Below, piece by piece: positions 22,601 to 34,997 of a stretch of 64,000 nt of DNA. This stretch comes from Rusavskia elegans (lineage: Eukaryota; Ascomycota; Lecanoromycetes; Teloschistales; Teloschistaceae), in assembly GCA_011316305.1 (NCBI GenBank), contig SAUG01000158.1, positions 1-64,000 of the forward strand. The letters run 5' to 3'. The position numbers were made by a program, and so were the translations under genes. Position 1 is the first letter of the stretch, and every line of letters starts with the position of its first letter. The notes beneath the pieces are model-generated. The model did no database searches. It was given only the letters and a program-made list of their open reading frames with translations, and had not been told where the DNA came from.

Positions 22601-25600
22601 TCGAGGTGGAACTTTCCGACGACTTCGAGCTGAGAAAAACCACCCTGAATGCTTTTTATAAGCGAGCGAAATCATGGGTGATGGGCGTGATCAGTATTGC
22701 ACCGCTTGATGTCAAAGGATTGCTGCAGGTATTGCCAATCGCTTACAAAGATACCTTAAGACAGGCTGACCTTTGCAGACCTACCTTGCAAAGTACGCTG
22801 ACGACGGCGCCTATGGCCATGTTTCTTTGGGCAGAAGCTTCGCCGTGGAGATGGGCTCCATCATACCGGCTACTGATCAAAAGCTGGGTATGTTGAGACA
22901 GCACTCGCCTGAATAAGAGCAATGGTCTAATCGACTTCTAGGTGCTATCGATCGGCATGGTGACTGCCCCCTTAATACCGTTTCAGACTTCGTTGCTCAG
23001 TATACGACGAGACAAGAGTACAGATGTGCAGATTTTGTCCCAAAGGATGATCAGGAATGGAGCGAGTCTTTACACACAAGTCAGTCAAATTCTGCAATGG
23101 TCAGCCGAAGGCTCACAATCTGCAGATGGAGATGTCTCCGGCGGCTCTGTTGTGCAAGCGGAGAAAGCACAGAGCGATCGAGCCGTTCTAGACCACCTAA
23201 AAAACCGATCGAACCGCAGGGGTTCTGTGTCCATTGGAGAAATGCGGGATACCTTGCGTCGAGCTGCTGCATTGCTTTGCAAAGCACGAACCGACCAAAG
23301 CGCGCTTGTCCATCTCCTGGTAGGTGTACCATTCACAACTTTCACCAAGCAGTCAATCAAGCTTGGCATCTCTTTGTGGCTAGGAGTCATCAACGAGAAT
23401 CCCCAGATGGAGTCCAGGATACTCACCGAAGTCGCGGAACAATGGGAACATACGGTTAGAAATCGTATCGGGGCCTTCAGCAGCAAGCTGCAGTAAGTGG
23501 TCAAAAACGATCGACTTCTCCTGCAGTCGCTGAACAGACTGCCAGCCACGCAGACCCTTTCTATCTAAAGGAGGATTTCGCACCATCAGACAAGGCGTCT
23601 TTGATGAAAAGGCAGCAAGCCTCCCATAATCTCCTTGCGCCTCATGTACGCATCCTGCAGTTCTTTGCCAGTCACTTCAATGCGACGCGGCTCGGCAGTC
23701 CCCACACTCAGAAGATCTTTCAACGGATGATCAGAATGTCTCTTGACGCACTAAAGGAATGCACTGGACATCCCTTGGCACGTGAGGTTCATTTTCAACT
23801 GGTTCTTTTTGGGTTGCACATCCTCAGATATTCCAACGGTCTTGATGAGGTCTCTCAATGGAGACTTAAGGACACCATCTTGAGCGCGGCGTTGCGATGG
23901 TTTTCACATCAACCCAGGTAAATTCGAAAGGAAACCCAAGCTGAGTTGAATGCTTACCTCTTCAGGTGGTCTTTCGGTGGCAACAGGCTTCAAATCAAGG
24001 CGGAATCACGACTGATTGCGGACGTAGAGTCAGCTCTGAGAGCTGTTGCCGGCATTGGCGTCAAGGGGATCGGTCCGCTTTTGTCCCTTTCCACAAAACA
24101 GGAACTACTTCTCCTATTGCTAGAAAACGAGCAAATGCGCTTAGTTGTTTGGCTCTATCCCCTTGACCACGAGAAACGCCATATTTTCTCTACAAGCCAT
24201 CCTGGCAAAGCAGCAGAGGTTCGGGTACGAGCTTGAATCTCACACAATTTTTTTCTAATGTTTGTCCAGTCGCAGCTACTTGCAGCTCTGAGCACTGCTT
24301 GGATGGAAGATTCTAGTCTTGCAGTACAGCTGGCAACGCGATTTCAGTCATTACGGCTGACGAATGATGTGCGACGATTACTGCTCATGTATCCAGAACG
24401 TGGCCTTGCAGATGCCGACGCCCTCCAAATCCTTATCGGCCCGTCATTACCAGGAGATGTCCAATCCCAATTGAAGGTATTTTGAGGCCGTCAAGGATTC
24501 TTCACTGCTGACAGATTACAGTATCTTCTCTACTGGGCGCCTGTGAACCCGATCACTGCAGCAACATATTTCCTGCCGGACTATGGGAATCACCCATTCG
24601 TCCTTCAATATGCAATGCGGGCGCTGGAAAGTCATTCCGTTGATATAACATTCTTCTACGTTCCGCAGATAGTGCAGGCATTACGTTACGATGCACTCGG
24701 CTATGTTCAGCGGTACATCATTGAGACTGCCAAATTTTCTCAGTTGTTCGCTCACCAGATTATCTGGAACATGAAAGCAAACGCGTACAAGGATGATGAA
24801 TCGGGCATCGTAAGCGCGTAGAAGGTCTGTATCAGGCAACTTCGTCCGCTAACAGTCGTCTAGGAGGACTCGCTGAAGCCGACGCTTGATGCTGTAATGA
24901 ACAATATGGTAGCCACCTTTTCCGGTGCCGACAAAGCATTCTACGAACGAGAGTTCTCGTTCTTCAATGAGATCACCGATATCTCCGGTAAGCTCCGGCC
25001 ATTCATCAAGAAGAGCAAGGCGGAGAAGAAGCAGAAGATTGAGGAGGAGTTGAGGAAGATCAAGGTTGAAGTTGGCGTGTACCTTCCGAGCAATCCCGAG
25101 GGGGTTGTGATTGGTATCGATCGCAAGTCAGGAAAGCCACTACAGAGTCACGCCAAGGCACCCTATATGGCGACTTTCAGGATCAAGAAGAATAAAGGAG
25201 GCATGGGAGGCACCGATGACATGCTTGAGGAGATAAGTCAAGCGGCGGCAACGGGGCGTACGGAACAAGCGGATGAGAGTACCTACGAAGTGTGGCAGTC
25301 GGCGATCTTCAAGGTGGGTGATGACTGTCGACAAGACGTGCTGGCGCTGCAGATGATCGCAGCTTTCCGAGGCATCTTCAACAGCGTCGGGCTCGATGTA
25401 TATGTATACCCTTACCGAGTGACTGCAACAGCGCCCGGATGCGGGGTGATCGATGTTCTTCCGAATTCGATATCGCGAGATATGCTCGGGCGTGAAGCAG
25501 TCAACGGATTATACGACTATTTCGTGTCCAAGTACGGAGCCGAGAACTCGATCCGATTCCAAGAAGCACGCAGCAACTTTGTGAAGAGCATGGCTGCGTA

Positions 25601-26072
25601 TTCGGTGATTTCCTATCTGCTTCAGTTCAAGGACCGTCACAACGGCAACATCATGGTGGACGATGCTGGGCACATCTTGCATATTGACTTTGGGTTCTGT
25701 TTCGACATCGCTCCTGGAGGGGTGCGCTTCGAACGGGCTCCGTTCAAACTGACATCGGAGATGGTGGCAGTGATGGGCGGCAGCACGAGCTCGCAGTCCT
25801 ACCGATGGTTTGAGGAGCTCTGCGTCAAGGCCTTCCTAGCTTCACGCCAACACGCGGAGAAGTTGTGTCATATTGTGGTCCTGATGTTGGGCAGCGGTCT
25901 TCCTTGCTTCAAGCCGGAAACCATCACGCACTTACGCGAGAGATTTGTGCTGGAGAAAAGCGATCGAGAAGCTGCTGGCTTCATGAGAGATTTGATCAAG
26001 AAGAGCTATGGGAGCTATTCGACCAAGGGTTATGATCAGTTCCAGCTACTCACCAATGGCATTCCTTACTAA
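19693..26072 (+). CDS. STT4: phosphatidylinositol 4-kinase III alpha (Stt4)
   Basis: Eleven exons: 19693–19923, 19977–21596, 21646–22728, 22779–22887, 22942–23079, 23126–23492, 23546–23917, 23966–24224, 24270–24476, 24522–24809, 24864–26072. All introns are 45–54 nt, GT–AG. The product is ~1960 aa, close to yeast Stt4 (1900). It makes PI4P at the plasma membrane, feeding PI(4,5)P2 synthesis, actin and cell-wall signalling. Joins rebuild conserved runs such as KGLLQ-TYLAKYADDGAYGHVSLG and AAALLCKARTDQSALVHLL…FTKQSIKLG. Exon 10 carries the PIK helical region. Exon 11 carries the kinase domain, with GDDCRQDVLALQMI, catalytic FKDRHNGNI and the HIDFGFCFD loop. The N-terminus is the weak point: RRHALEKIAELSA looks like the Stt4 start, but the ATG at 19693 is only the nearest in-frame choice. 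Confidence 0.9.
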
Positions 26073-27095
26073 GGCCGTGGCAGCGTGTTCGATTCGGATA
26101 GATTTAGACCTCTTCCGTATCGAGTGTATATATCACCATTCGCCAAAGCCCAATTGGGGCCGAATGGAGGTTTATGCCAGCCAGTATCTATAGGTTTTGA
26201 TTGTCTTAAACATGACCTGATCGGTCTCAGGGGCGGGCTTTCTAATCAGAGCGACCTTTCGTCTTGAGTGGTACAGGAGTAAAGTAAGGTACCTTACTGT
26301 CGAGGGTGTATGTAACGAGTGGCTACGGTTGCTTGGCGCTTGGTACCTTCCCTTCGGTGATCCATATGGAGCCCCTCCTGCAAGGCGCAACGAGGATTCG
26401 ACTCTCAGCTGGCCAGCTGGGCTGACCGACACACCCATATTGATGCTTCTCGGGGACGACGACCGCTTCCGCAACGCCTGCAAACCCTACCATACTCTCC
26501 AATCCTCTTTCAACTCGCGACTAACAACTGCATGACAGCCGGCTGTCACTCGATCCAGACTTGACCCATGTTTGTTTGATGCCCCATTAGAACCGAAACA
26601 CCAGAACACTTTCTGTGGAAAATTTCCCCACTGGATCCACTACCGTCCGAGCCGTCGTCTACCGGTCATCAGAACAACGGAGGGGATCCCGTCATATGTC
26701 AAAATTGACTCTTCGACACTTTCTTTCTCTTACCTCCTCTACCATCGCTACAACATTCAACGCAGCCCCGATCCATCCTGCGCCTGAACAATGCACCTCT
26801 ACCTACCTGCGTTGACGACCAACATTCAACGCCAGACAGTCAACAACCTAACGAGACCAATTTATAGTCACCATCAATCCTAAAATCTCCACGCTCGAAG
26901 ACTCTGCTCCAAGCTGTCGAGGCTGCATTACCTTATTGCTTCCGCTAAAGCGCTTCCGCAAAAATATACTAGCGACGTCCCCCTCCTCACACCGGCGCAG
27001 AACCAGCATTCGACCCTTGGGATGCTTCGGCCTTGAAATCCCAGGAGAACAAAGGAATTGTGACCTTGCTTATCGGGTACTAGCAGAGCCCAACA
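26073..27095. other. intergenic between STT4 and GCKIII kinase
   Basis: About 1 kb holding the STT4 3' end and the kinase promoter and leader. No gene is supported. The only distinctive item is the 14-bp palindrome at 26284–26297, which recurs upstream of the YTH gene. Confidence 0.5.
26284..26297. repeat. 14-bp palindrome GTAAGGTACCTTAC, copy 1
   Basis: A perfect self-complementary 14-mer about 210 nt after the STT4 stop and 800 nt before the GCKIII kinase start. The identical 14-mer occurs at 30499–30512. It could be a factor site or a hairpin; its function is unknown. Confidence 0.6.
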
Positions 27096-29251
27096 ATGGC
27101 AAATCCCATAGGGCCCAGCATCGGCAGCTCAGTCGACCCGGAGACGCTTTATACCAAGCAAAACTGTATTGGTCCGTTCTATACTCTGCATCGAAGCCGG
27201 TAGCTTTGCTGATGTGTGAGCAGGAGGTGGAAGTTTCGGCAAGGTTTACAAAGGGTAGGATGGTCGTAAACGTGCGGTGGATATGTATTGACCGAAGCCG
27301 ATAGGGTCGATAAACGGACCGGCCAAGCGGTAGCCATCAAGGTCATTGATGTCGAAAACGCCGAGGACGAGGTTGAAGATATCATACAGGAAATTTCCAT
27401 CCTGTCCGAGCTCCATTCCCCGTATGTGACCAAGTACCATGGATCCTTCCTGCGCGGTTCAGACCTGTGGATCATAATGGAATTCTGCTCCGGTGGGAGC
27501 TGCGCAGATTTGCTAAAGCCGGGTCTGATACCAGAGGAATACATTACTATCATCATCCGAGAGCTTCTCATGGGCTTGGAATATTTGCACGGAGATAAGA
27601 AGCTTCACCGAGACATCAAAGGTAACGGCCTCAGCTATAACATGCATCTTTTTCTAACAAGATTGTAGCTGCCAATGTTCTTTTGGGAGCCAACGGACAA
27701 GTCAAACTCGCGGATTTCGGAGTATCTGGGCAATTGTCGGCTACTATGACGAAGAAAAATACGTTCGTGGGCACACCATTCTGGATGGCGCCCGAGGTCA
27801 TCAAACAATCTGGATACGATCACAAAGCAGACATATGGTCATTGGGTATCACAGCCCTCGAGCTTGCCAATGGGGAGCCCCCCTATTCAGATATCCATCC
27901 AATGAAAGTGCTGTTCTTGATCCCCAAAAATCCGCCGCCAATACTAGAGGGTGACTTCAGCAGGGCGTTCAAGGATTTCGTGGATCTCTGCCTCAGACGT
28001 GATCCCCGGGAAAGGCCGTCAGCAAGAGATCTACTGAAACATCCGTTCATTCGACGGGCAAAGAAGACGACGTACCTCACAGAGTTGATAGAACGGTACG
28101 AGCGGTGGCAAGCTACACATGGCGACCAAGATTCGGACGATGATGATGAAGAAGCTGACGAGAACCGCGATCACGGAACACAAGACGAAGATCTCTGGGA
28201 CTTCGGGACGGTAAGGCCGGCAGGAGGGCGAGGTCGTGGGCTGAAGCCGTTGAACGAAGCAGCTGCTAATGCCAGAACGAGAAATACGACGGGGACAGAC
28301 GATGAAAATGGAACACCATTCGATGATACCGTAAAGTTCCCTGCTCCGAACGGCCAAGCCTTAGCCTCGTCACCCCCTCGAAGACCGATGCTTACACCAA
28401 TGTCTCCCGCGACGGCGGCCAAGGTCCCCCTCCCGCCATCTCCCATGAAAGCCGAGTCACTGCAGACACCAATGCATGGGGATAAGCCACAGATCAGGAA
28501 CGGCAGCCCTGCGCTTGCTAAAGGCTTCCAGGCGATGAATCTCGGCCAGCCTGGGCCCCTGCTCAGATCAGCTCAGAACCAGAATGCTGGCTTCGTCCGC
28601 GATAGCAGCCAGCAGAGCGCGCCTCCATCGGGTAGTAAAATGGGTCCGGTCAAGCTCCAAGAGATACCGCCCTTCAGGGGTTCTTCATTCCAGCAACCGC
28701 TGCAGAAGCTCCCATCCCAACCAACAGCGGGGGATAATCATCAGCCGAAGCCCATTCTGCCCCCAGTGCAGCAACAGGCTCTCCCGCCGTTCTCTGTTAC
28801 CCACCTCGCGCCTGTTGAACAAGCCGGCCGGTCAAATCCCCACAAGCAAAGCACAGAGATTGCAGGACCGCGTCGATCGACCGACTCTACCAGCTCTACC
28901 ACATTCCCTGTACCTCGAGCTGAGGCCGAAGTCACGGCTCTCCACGGGGTGATTGTACCAGCGTTGGAGGCAGCGCTGCAACGTCGTTCGCACGCCCTGA
29001 ACATGATGATATCGGCAAGCGACGCCCGACCCAGCCCTGGCAGTAATGAGTTGAGGCAAAGACAGCAATACGCTCACGACAAACTCCAGAGGTTGGTTGT
29101 CAAGGTAGTGGGGGTGTTCAGCGAGATGGAGAAATGGGACAATGAAGGTCCGGTTGGGATGGGAGGCGAGGTCAACGCTTTCTTGGAGGGTTTCTTGGAA
29201 GAGATGCTGGTTCGGGTTGAAGCAGAGGATGAGGATCTTCCGCGCCCATGA
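27096..29251 (+). CDS. GCKIII/Ste20-type protein kinase (Sid1/Nak1/Kic1 group)
   Basis: Exons 27096–27171, 27224–27254 (31 nt), 27305–27621 and 27669–29251 give 668 aa. The short exon 2 encodes the glycine loop [10 protein letters not shown], and the joins give [27 protein letters not shown]. The kinase domain (~23–275) shows the ATP Lys in [25 protein letters not shown], and [14 protein letters not shown], the Ste20/GCK activation-segment signature. The tail is acidic, then Pro/Gln-rich. It ends with a helical conserved region ([18 protein letters not shown]…[16 protein letters not shown]) that in this group binds Mob/Hym1-like or MO25 partners. GCKIII kinases act at the top of septation (SIN/MEN) or morphogenesis (MOR/RAM) NDR-kinase cascades. 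I cannot decide between Sid1/SepL and Nak1/Kic1/POD-6 without alignment. The first intron donor, GTCCGT, is unusual. Confidence 0.82.
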
Positions 29252-29923
29252 GGAAGTGCATCCAAGACACAGGGCGAGCCGAGTGGGTGTGTTGTTATCA
29301 CTCTACATTTTTGATGCAATTAGCGGCATTTACTTGGAGCAGACGAGCAGGTCCTTCGGTCACTGGATGCAAGATGTGCATTGAGTGGTGGTGTTTCTCA
29401 GGGCATCGTTATCGAGTGGTCCATGCACCAGATCTTGCCCATGCATTCTTCCATTCGAAGACGGCGTGGGAGCAGACAGGCTCGTTGTGCCAACAAACTT
29501 TTCCGGACCATTGACATTGTATCGACTTCTGGACGTACCACACCGGACCATTACAGGGGAAGGGAATGAGGAAGTCAAAGAGCTGTCCTGGAGGTTGAAG
29601 AGTACCTGGGTACCTTTGTTTGCATCTAGAATATGAAATGTTCCGAGGCATCTTTTTCAACTTGCGTAGTCACTCGGGTGTGGAAGTAGAGAATGGTTAA
29701 TGGTTGCACCCACTCGAAGCATGATGACAATACGTCATCAGGATTTCGGTGGTAGCGAGACGCGCTACGCCGGTACAATCACGGCAGTTCGCGTCGAGCG
29801 GTTATTAAACTCGGACGATCTTCCCAAAGATATTAATAGGCCGATGATGTTGAGATTGATCGACCAGCAAACTTAAGTCTTAAACCCCTGGTAGACTACT
29901 GTGAGAGTAGTAGTACTGTGCCG

Positions 29924-29959
29924 GGGTTCCCTTGGGTTCACCTGGGTTCCCTTGGGTTC
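29924..29959. repeat. tandem 16-nt direct repeat (period 20)
   Basis: GGGTTCCCTTGGGTTC occurs at 29924–29939 and 29944–29959, separated by ACCT. It lies about 670 nt downstream of the GCKIII kinase stop. Function unknown. Confidence 0.6.
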
Positions 29960-30384
29960 CTCATCCATGGAGTCGGGATACTGCACAGCCTCAGATCTCT
30001 TCGGGGTGGCAAAGCCTACCTTATGCTATATTTGCTTCGTCCTGCTTTAAGTTAGAGTAGGGACGAGCGGGAGATGATCCAAGATCGACTCGGCTAACCT
30101 ATTCAGCACCACTGTTGCTTTTCTGGGACACCACGATACTGCTGGCTGCGTTACCAATCCTACTCGATTATTCCGAAGTCCTCTTACCTCTACTGGACTC
30201 CATCGCCGTGGCTGCTGATCCTTTGATCCAGCTTGCAGGGTCTTCTCAAGCGATAACTGTCAAATTGGGGGCCGTATCATTGCAGATGTGCCAAATCCAC
30301 CAAGCAGCCACCGATGACGTCAGTCTTCCCATGTAGAGTATGACGATAAGCTCATGGCATCCCATGCGGCAGGACAGCGAGGTG

Positions 30385-30408
30385 AAGTACCCAAGTACCC
30401 AAGTACCC
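30385..30408. repeat. (AAGTACCC)x3 tandem repeat
   Basis: Three perfect 8-nt units in tandem, followed by a related GTACC step. It is about 90 nt upstream of the palindrome copy at 30499, suggesting a compact cluster of GTACC-type sites. Confidence 0.65.
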
Positions 30409-30498
30409 GTACCTACTAGTAAGGTAGGCTGCGAGTCACAACGGTTCGCTCGATCTGGAGTATCAAGGGAGGGAGAGAGAGGGAGTAGTGAATGCTAA

Positions 30499-30512
30499 GT
30501 AAGGTACCTTAC
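30499..30512. repeat. 14-bp palindrome GTAAGGTACCTTAC, copy 2
   Basis: Identical to the palindrome at 26284–26297. It lies about 1.4 kb before the YTH start codon, just after a GA-rich tract. A palindromic site suits a dimeric regulator, but no regulator is known from the sequence. Confidence 0.6.
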
Positions 30513-31875
30513 CCAGGGGTCCAACAGCCCGAGCTTTCTTTCGACTCACGCTTGCAAGACTCGTGCGACGCCAACGACCGCCTTGTCCGTGGTCGCGGCT
30601 GGAGCTAGGCATCCCGGGAACAACGATGGTCGATGGTGGCTTCCCTTAAGGTTCCCCAGCGGAGACCCTGACTTTAGGGTTGAGGCACCCGGTGGCTGTG
30701 TGTTCTGGAATCTGGATGGAGAGTCAACATGATTGGGCCAACGCCTGACATGCTCCTTGCACCCATGCTTCCACCGACCAGTCTGGAAAGGGACGATCAC
30801 TCGACGCACTGCATCTGATAGCGTGCCGGACCTGTCGACGACAGAGCTTGTCCACCTTCACATGGTCCGCACGTACAGCTCCATCTGACAGTAAACCGCT
30901 TTCGAGCCTGCATCAGGGGTCGCTGCAGTCTGGACTCGGGAAGCTTGGAGATTGTGGCTGGACCCGTTCTCTTCCCAAGCTCACGCGCCACGGCCTGTGG
31001 AGTGTGGATACTGTACCGGCGAAAACACCGATGACCCTGCAGAATCATGACTACAGCGGTGCTATTCGCCATGGCCGTCCTTCGACAGTCATCAGAGTCC
31101 CTATCGTCCGGCAGAATGGCTCCCCTTCATCGGAGCTGCCCCCTCCTCCATCTCCTACTTCCTCTCCTTCCCACGCGCTAGTCAGCAGAAGAACCAGGGC
31201 GAAAGCCGGGTTGACCCCATGCATCTTCGCTTCTCTCGAGTCCCAGTTGTCAAATATACAAGTGCAGCCCCCATGCATCCAATCAGCGTCCCGAGGCTGG
31301 CCTTCGCCACTGCTGTTTGAAGCAACGGGGACAGTCTCGCATCCCCTTCAACGGTTGATAGTGCCAGCGCCCACAAGCTTGTCATAACGACGATCATCCT
31401 TCTATTTATATGCTCAAGATCGCTCTCCTCCCTCCTTCTTATTCGTCTACTTGCTTCAACCCATCTGTCAAGCACGGGCATCCGTTGTGCGTTGTTTCGA
31501 GACACTGTACCAACTTCCACTCGTCTCTCGGACCCAATCGCCGCCTGTCTTGCTGTCTCTGCGCCGGGCTTCCGCTGGTCTCGCTGCCGTTTTTGGTCAG
31601 ACGGTTCGAAGATCTTTCTACTCTTGCCATTCCATCCATTTCAACCTACCTGTTCGGCTCGAGACCTTCCCGATCATTGCCACATTCAGACTTCAGCCCG
31701 CTGGATTGACAGAAGATACCCCCTTGGGCAGCACTTGACATAAGGTACATCTCTTCCGATATCACAATCCTGTGTGTGATGCTGAATTCCAAATCTTGGG
31801 TCAACCGTTACTAATATGCGGCTTGTCTGGGTTCAGCAGTGGTCCTACTTACCTGTCATCGTCGAGGATATAGAT

Positions 31876-34046
31876 ATGACCGATCCTCGCCAAAACAGAG
31901 GGAGACTACCTTCGACACAGCTTCCGGCAGATAACAGACTACATTCGACCGACAGGGGCGATTCTCTCGCAGCTTGTATGTTTCCCGGCACTGCTCGACC
32001 CTTCCACCGCCCTTCATATCTGACTACCGTGACAGCAAAAGCACGTGGTAACTTTCCCGCGCATGCGATCCCTTCGCACGGCTTGAACCCCCAAACGACA
32101 TTGGCAGCTGGCGTTCCAACCGACATGAGCGGACAACAAACAATGGCTTATGGTCAAGCACAAGGGCACGCTGCTGGTGGCTTCAATCTATCTGAACTGA
32201 CAGATGCTCTTCCACAAGACTTCAACCAGCACGACGAAGTCGAACGAAGCACCAGCGGGTCCAGTACCACTCTTGACCAACAATCCCCGTCACCATTTGC
32301 CGGCCAAACTCCGATGACGACTCCTGGATATAGCGTTTATTCATCGCAGTACGGCACACCGTATCAGCAAATGGCTGGCAATACCCAAGCATATCCTCAC
32401 CCCCAAGCAAATCAAACGGCCCAAAACCTTGGGCCGAATCCCGTCCAAGCCCCTTATTCCGGTCACACTTACTATCCGCACCAACAGCAGCAGCCGTATA
32501 TACTCTACCCTAGCCCGTATGGCCAGGCCGGACAGCACCATCCGGGATTGCCCACGTCTTACGCCCACTCTTTCGGAAGGGGAACACATCAAGGATTTGG
32601 AATTGGTCCAATGTCTCAGCCAATTCCGGACGTGGCTAGTATTCCAGGCAGAGTCTCACAGTATGGCGGCTTCTCCCCTAGCGGTCATCTGGGCTACGGG
32701 CTTGGTTCGGGAGCAATGTTCGGGAGATCTGGACCGGTACCAGGTAGGTTTGCATCCATGAAGATAAGTCAAAATCGTGAACTAGCGAGCTGACTTGTAC
32801 CCTGCCACGGAACAGGAAACTCGGGGAGCAGTGCATCCAAGCTGACCACAGGCCCTATTCCGTCTTCTCCTCGAGGTCCACCACGCAAACCGAAGCAATC
32901 GGGTCATGCTCTTTGGGTCGGCAACCTCCCTTCGGGCACACAGGTCATCGATCTAAAGGACCACTTCTCACGTGAGGCCACCAAGACGATTGAAAGTGTC
33001 TTCTTGATCTCCAAGAGTAACTGTGCCTTTGTCAACTATCGTTCAGACGAAGCGTGCGCTGCCGCCATGACGAGGTTCCACGATTCTCGCTTTCAGGGGG
33101 TCCGGTTGGTCTGTCGATTAAGGAGAGGCGCTCCAGGGCCCACGAGCGGAGTGCCTACCGGGCCTGCTACCCTTGTGCCTGCGATCGCCGCATCGCAATC
33201 GGCCATTGAGTCAATCAGGCAGAATCGCGAGGTATCAAGCCGGGCAGAAGCCATGGCTCAAGCGGATGGCGCCGATCAAAGTCAAGTATCGGCGAAAGGA
33301 TCCAACAAATTCTTTATCATGAAGAGCCTTACGGTGGAAGACATCGAGCTGAGTATTCGCAACAGCATATGGGCGACACAAGCCCATAACGAGGAGGCAT
33401 TGAACAAAGCCTTCGAGGTGAGTGTGTGTCCTGTATACGCTGCTTACGAATTGCTCACGCCGTGCAGACGGCCGAAAATGTCTATCTGATCTTTTCTGCC
33501 AACAAGTCGGGCGAATACTTTGGTTACGCTCGGATGACGTCTCCGATAACAGAAGAAGTAGCGGCGAGTCTTGACTGGGCCCCAAAACCCGGTGCGGTGG
33601 TAGATGATCCGGAGTTGCCGCGAGCGATCCCGACGCAAGCGACTGAATGGGCACCCAGGGGCCGTATTATCGATGACTCGGCTCGTGGCACGATATTCTG
33701 GGAGGCGGACCCAGAAGACAGCGACCTGGCCACACTGGTTGACGTCGAAGTCCAAAAGGCAGAAGAGGCCAATCCTACCGAAGTAGCCGAAGAGCATGAT
33801 GAGCCGACCGCACAATCTGGAGCTCAAGCTTTTGGTAAACCGTTCAAGATCGAATGGCTCGCGACAAATCGCCTCCCCTTCTACCGCACGAGAGGCCTGC
33901 GGAATCCATGGAATGCGAATCGAGAGGTCAAGATTGCGAGGGATGGCACCGAATTGGAGCCAAGTGTTGGCAGGAGGTTGATACAGATGTTCCATGGGAT
34001 TCCGCCAGAGTCGGGGCAGCAGATTGGGTGGCCTCAGCAATATTGA
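31876..34046 (+). CDS. RRM and YTH domain RNA-binding protein (candidate m6A reader)
   Basis: Exons 31876–32743, 32816–33417 and 33468–34046 give 682 aa. Residues 1–~300 are Gln/Pro/Tyr/Gly-rich and disordered. An RRM follows (ALWVGNLPSGTQV, RNP1-like CAFVNYRSDEACAAAM), then a C-terminal YTH domain starting at FFIMKSLTVEDIELSIRNSIWATQ and continuing ENVYLIFSANKSGEYFGYARM and FKIEWLATNRLPF…NPWNANREVKIARDGTELEP. Two of the aromatic-cage tryptophans of m6A-binding YTH proteins are recognisable (IWATQ, IEWLA). In animals and yeasts YTH proteins read N6-methyladenosine or, in Mmi1, an unmethylated meiotic signal; which applies here is unknown. Between YARM and FKIEW lies an acidic insert of about 100 residues. 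An ATG at 31816 is in the same frame but falls inside a probable leader intron, so 31876 is preferred. Confidence 0.85.
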
Positions 34047-34997
34047 CTTGGGTCCCAAATCATCTCGGCGACGACATGGCGATCGATCCGACAGCGACCA
34101 CACGAGTCGCGCTCTCCGAGAACTGCAGCGTCATTCTTTCCTTTGGAAAAGTAAGCCCGCTGGTCTGGCTTACCCTCCTTGATCGAAATTTCCCCAAATT
34201 CAATTCTTGGAGGACTTACACGATGATAGCCTATTAATGGTTAAGCCTGTAACGTCAGTCTCCGAAGCAACGATTCTTGGTTGAGTTGACGAGGAGGAAA
34301 AAGAAGAAGAAGCAGGGGAAGAAGCAAGGATACCGTGGAATTTAGATACGTGGAGACTTCCCCAAGTTGTAATGTGAAAGTTCAAAAGTTGAGAGATGTA
34401 TGTAATTAGATATCTTGACGGCGATCGATGGAGAATAGCAAAATACGCAGTGGATATGGAGGTCGAATTACTTTGCAAGGATCAGGCTCCAAGCGCGTGG
34501 AATTTTCAATTAAGATGATGGCTTTAGGGTAATGGAGAGTTGAAATGTTGAACGAGATCGACTAAGATAATGCTGAAAAGATCTTATAATATAAAAAAGC
34601 CAAGTATACTCTTTGAATACGATCGACCATCTACGAACCCTTTCTCTACTTCTACAGCTACTACGTAAATCCAAACAGCCCACCCAGGAGCAAAGAGCGG
34701 ACTCTCTCTTTCTCCCCTCATCTCCCCTCCCTTCCCCTCCATCAAGCCATTCAAAGTCTCTCTACCTGCAGCTTTCCAAAAATTCATCTTGATGTTGTCG
34801 TCATTCGGCTCATAGAGGAGGAGGAGGAGGAGTAGGAGGAGGAGCAGGAAGGGGGGGAAAAGGTTCATCGGCGTATAAGCAATAGTAGTAGAATGGAAGA
34901 TAAAAGCTCTCCGGGATGAGGGGGTGGGGGGCGAAAAAAATGAACTGAGCACTCAGGGAAGACGAAAAAATAGGTTACTGTATATTCGTGCACGTTC

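Larger units (their letters stand above)
29252..31875. other. long intergenic region upstream of the YTH gene
   Basis: About 2.6 kb with no supported gene; the longest frames are about 180 codons or shorter and lack features. It contains small repeat clusters: GGGTTCCCTTGGGTTC twice (29924–29939, 29944–29959), three tandem AAGTACCC units (30385–30408), a GA-rich tract near 30468–30485, and the palindrome at 30499–30512. The last part probably is a spliced leader of the YTH gene: a GTACAT donor at 31745, a TTACTAAT branch-like site and a GGTTCAG acceptor ending at 31836 outline a 92-nt intron just before the ATG. A long regulatory region or an unannotated non-coding transcript is possible. Confidence 0.5.

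Noticed and set aside
31816..31875. In-frame ATG giving a 20-residue longer YTH protein
   Set aside because: It lies inside a likely leader intron (31745–31836) and adds no conserved sequence.
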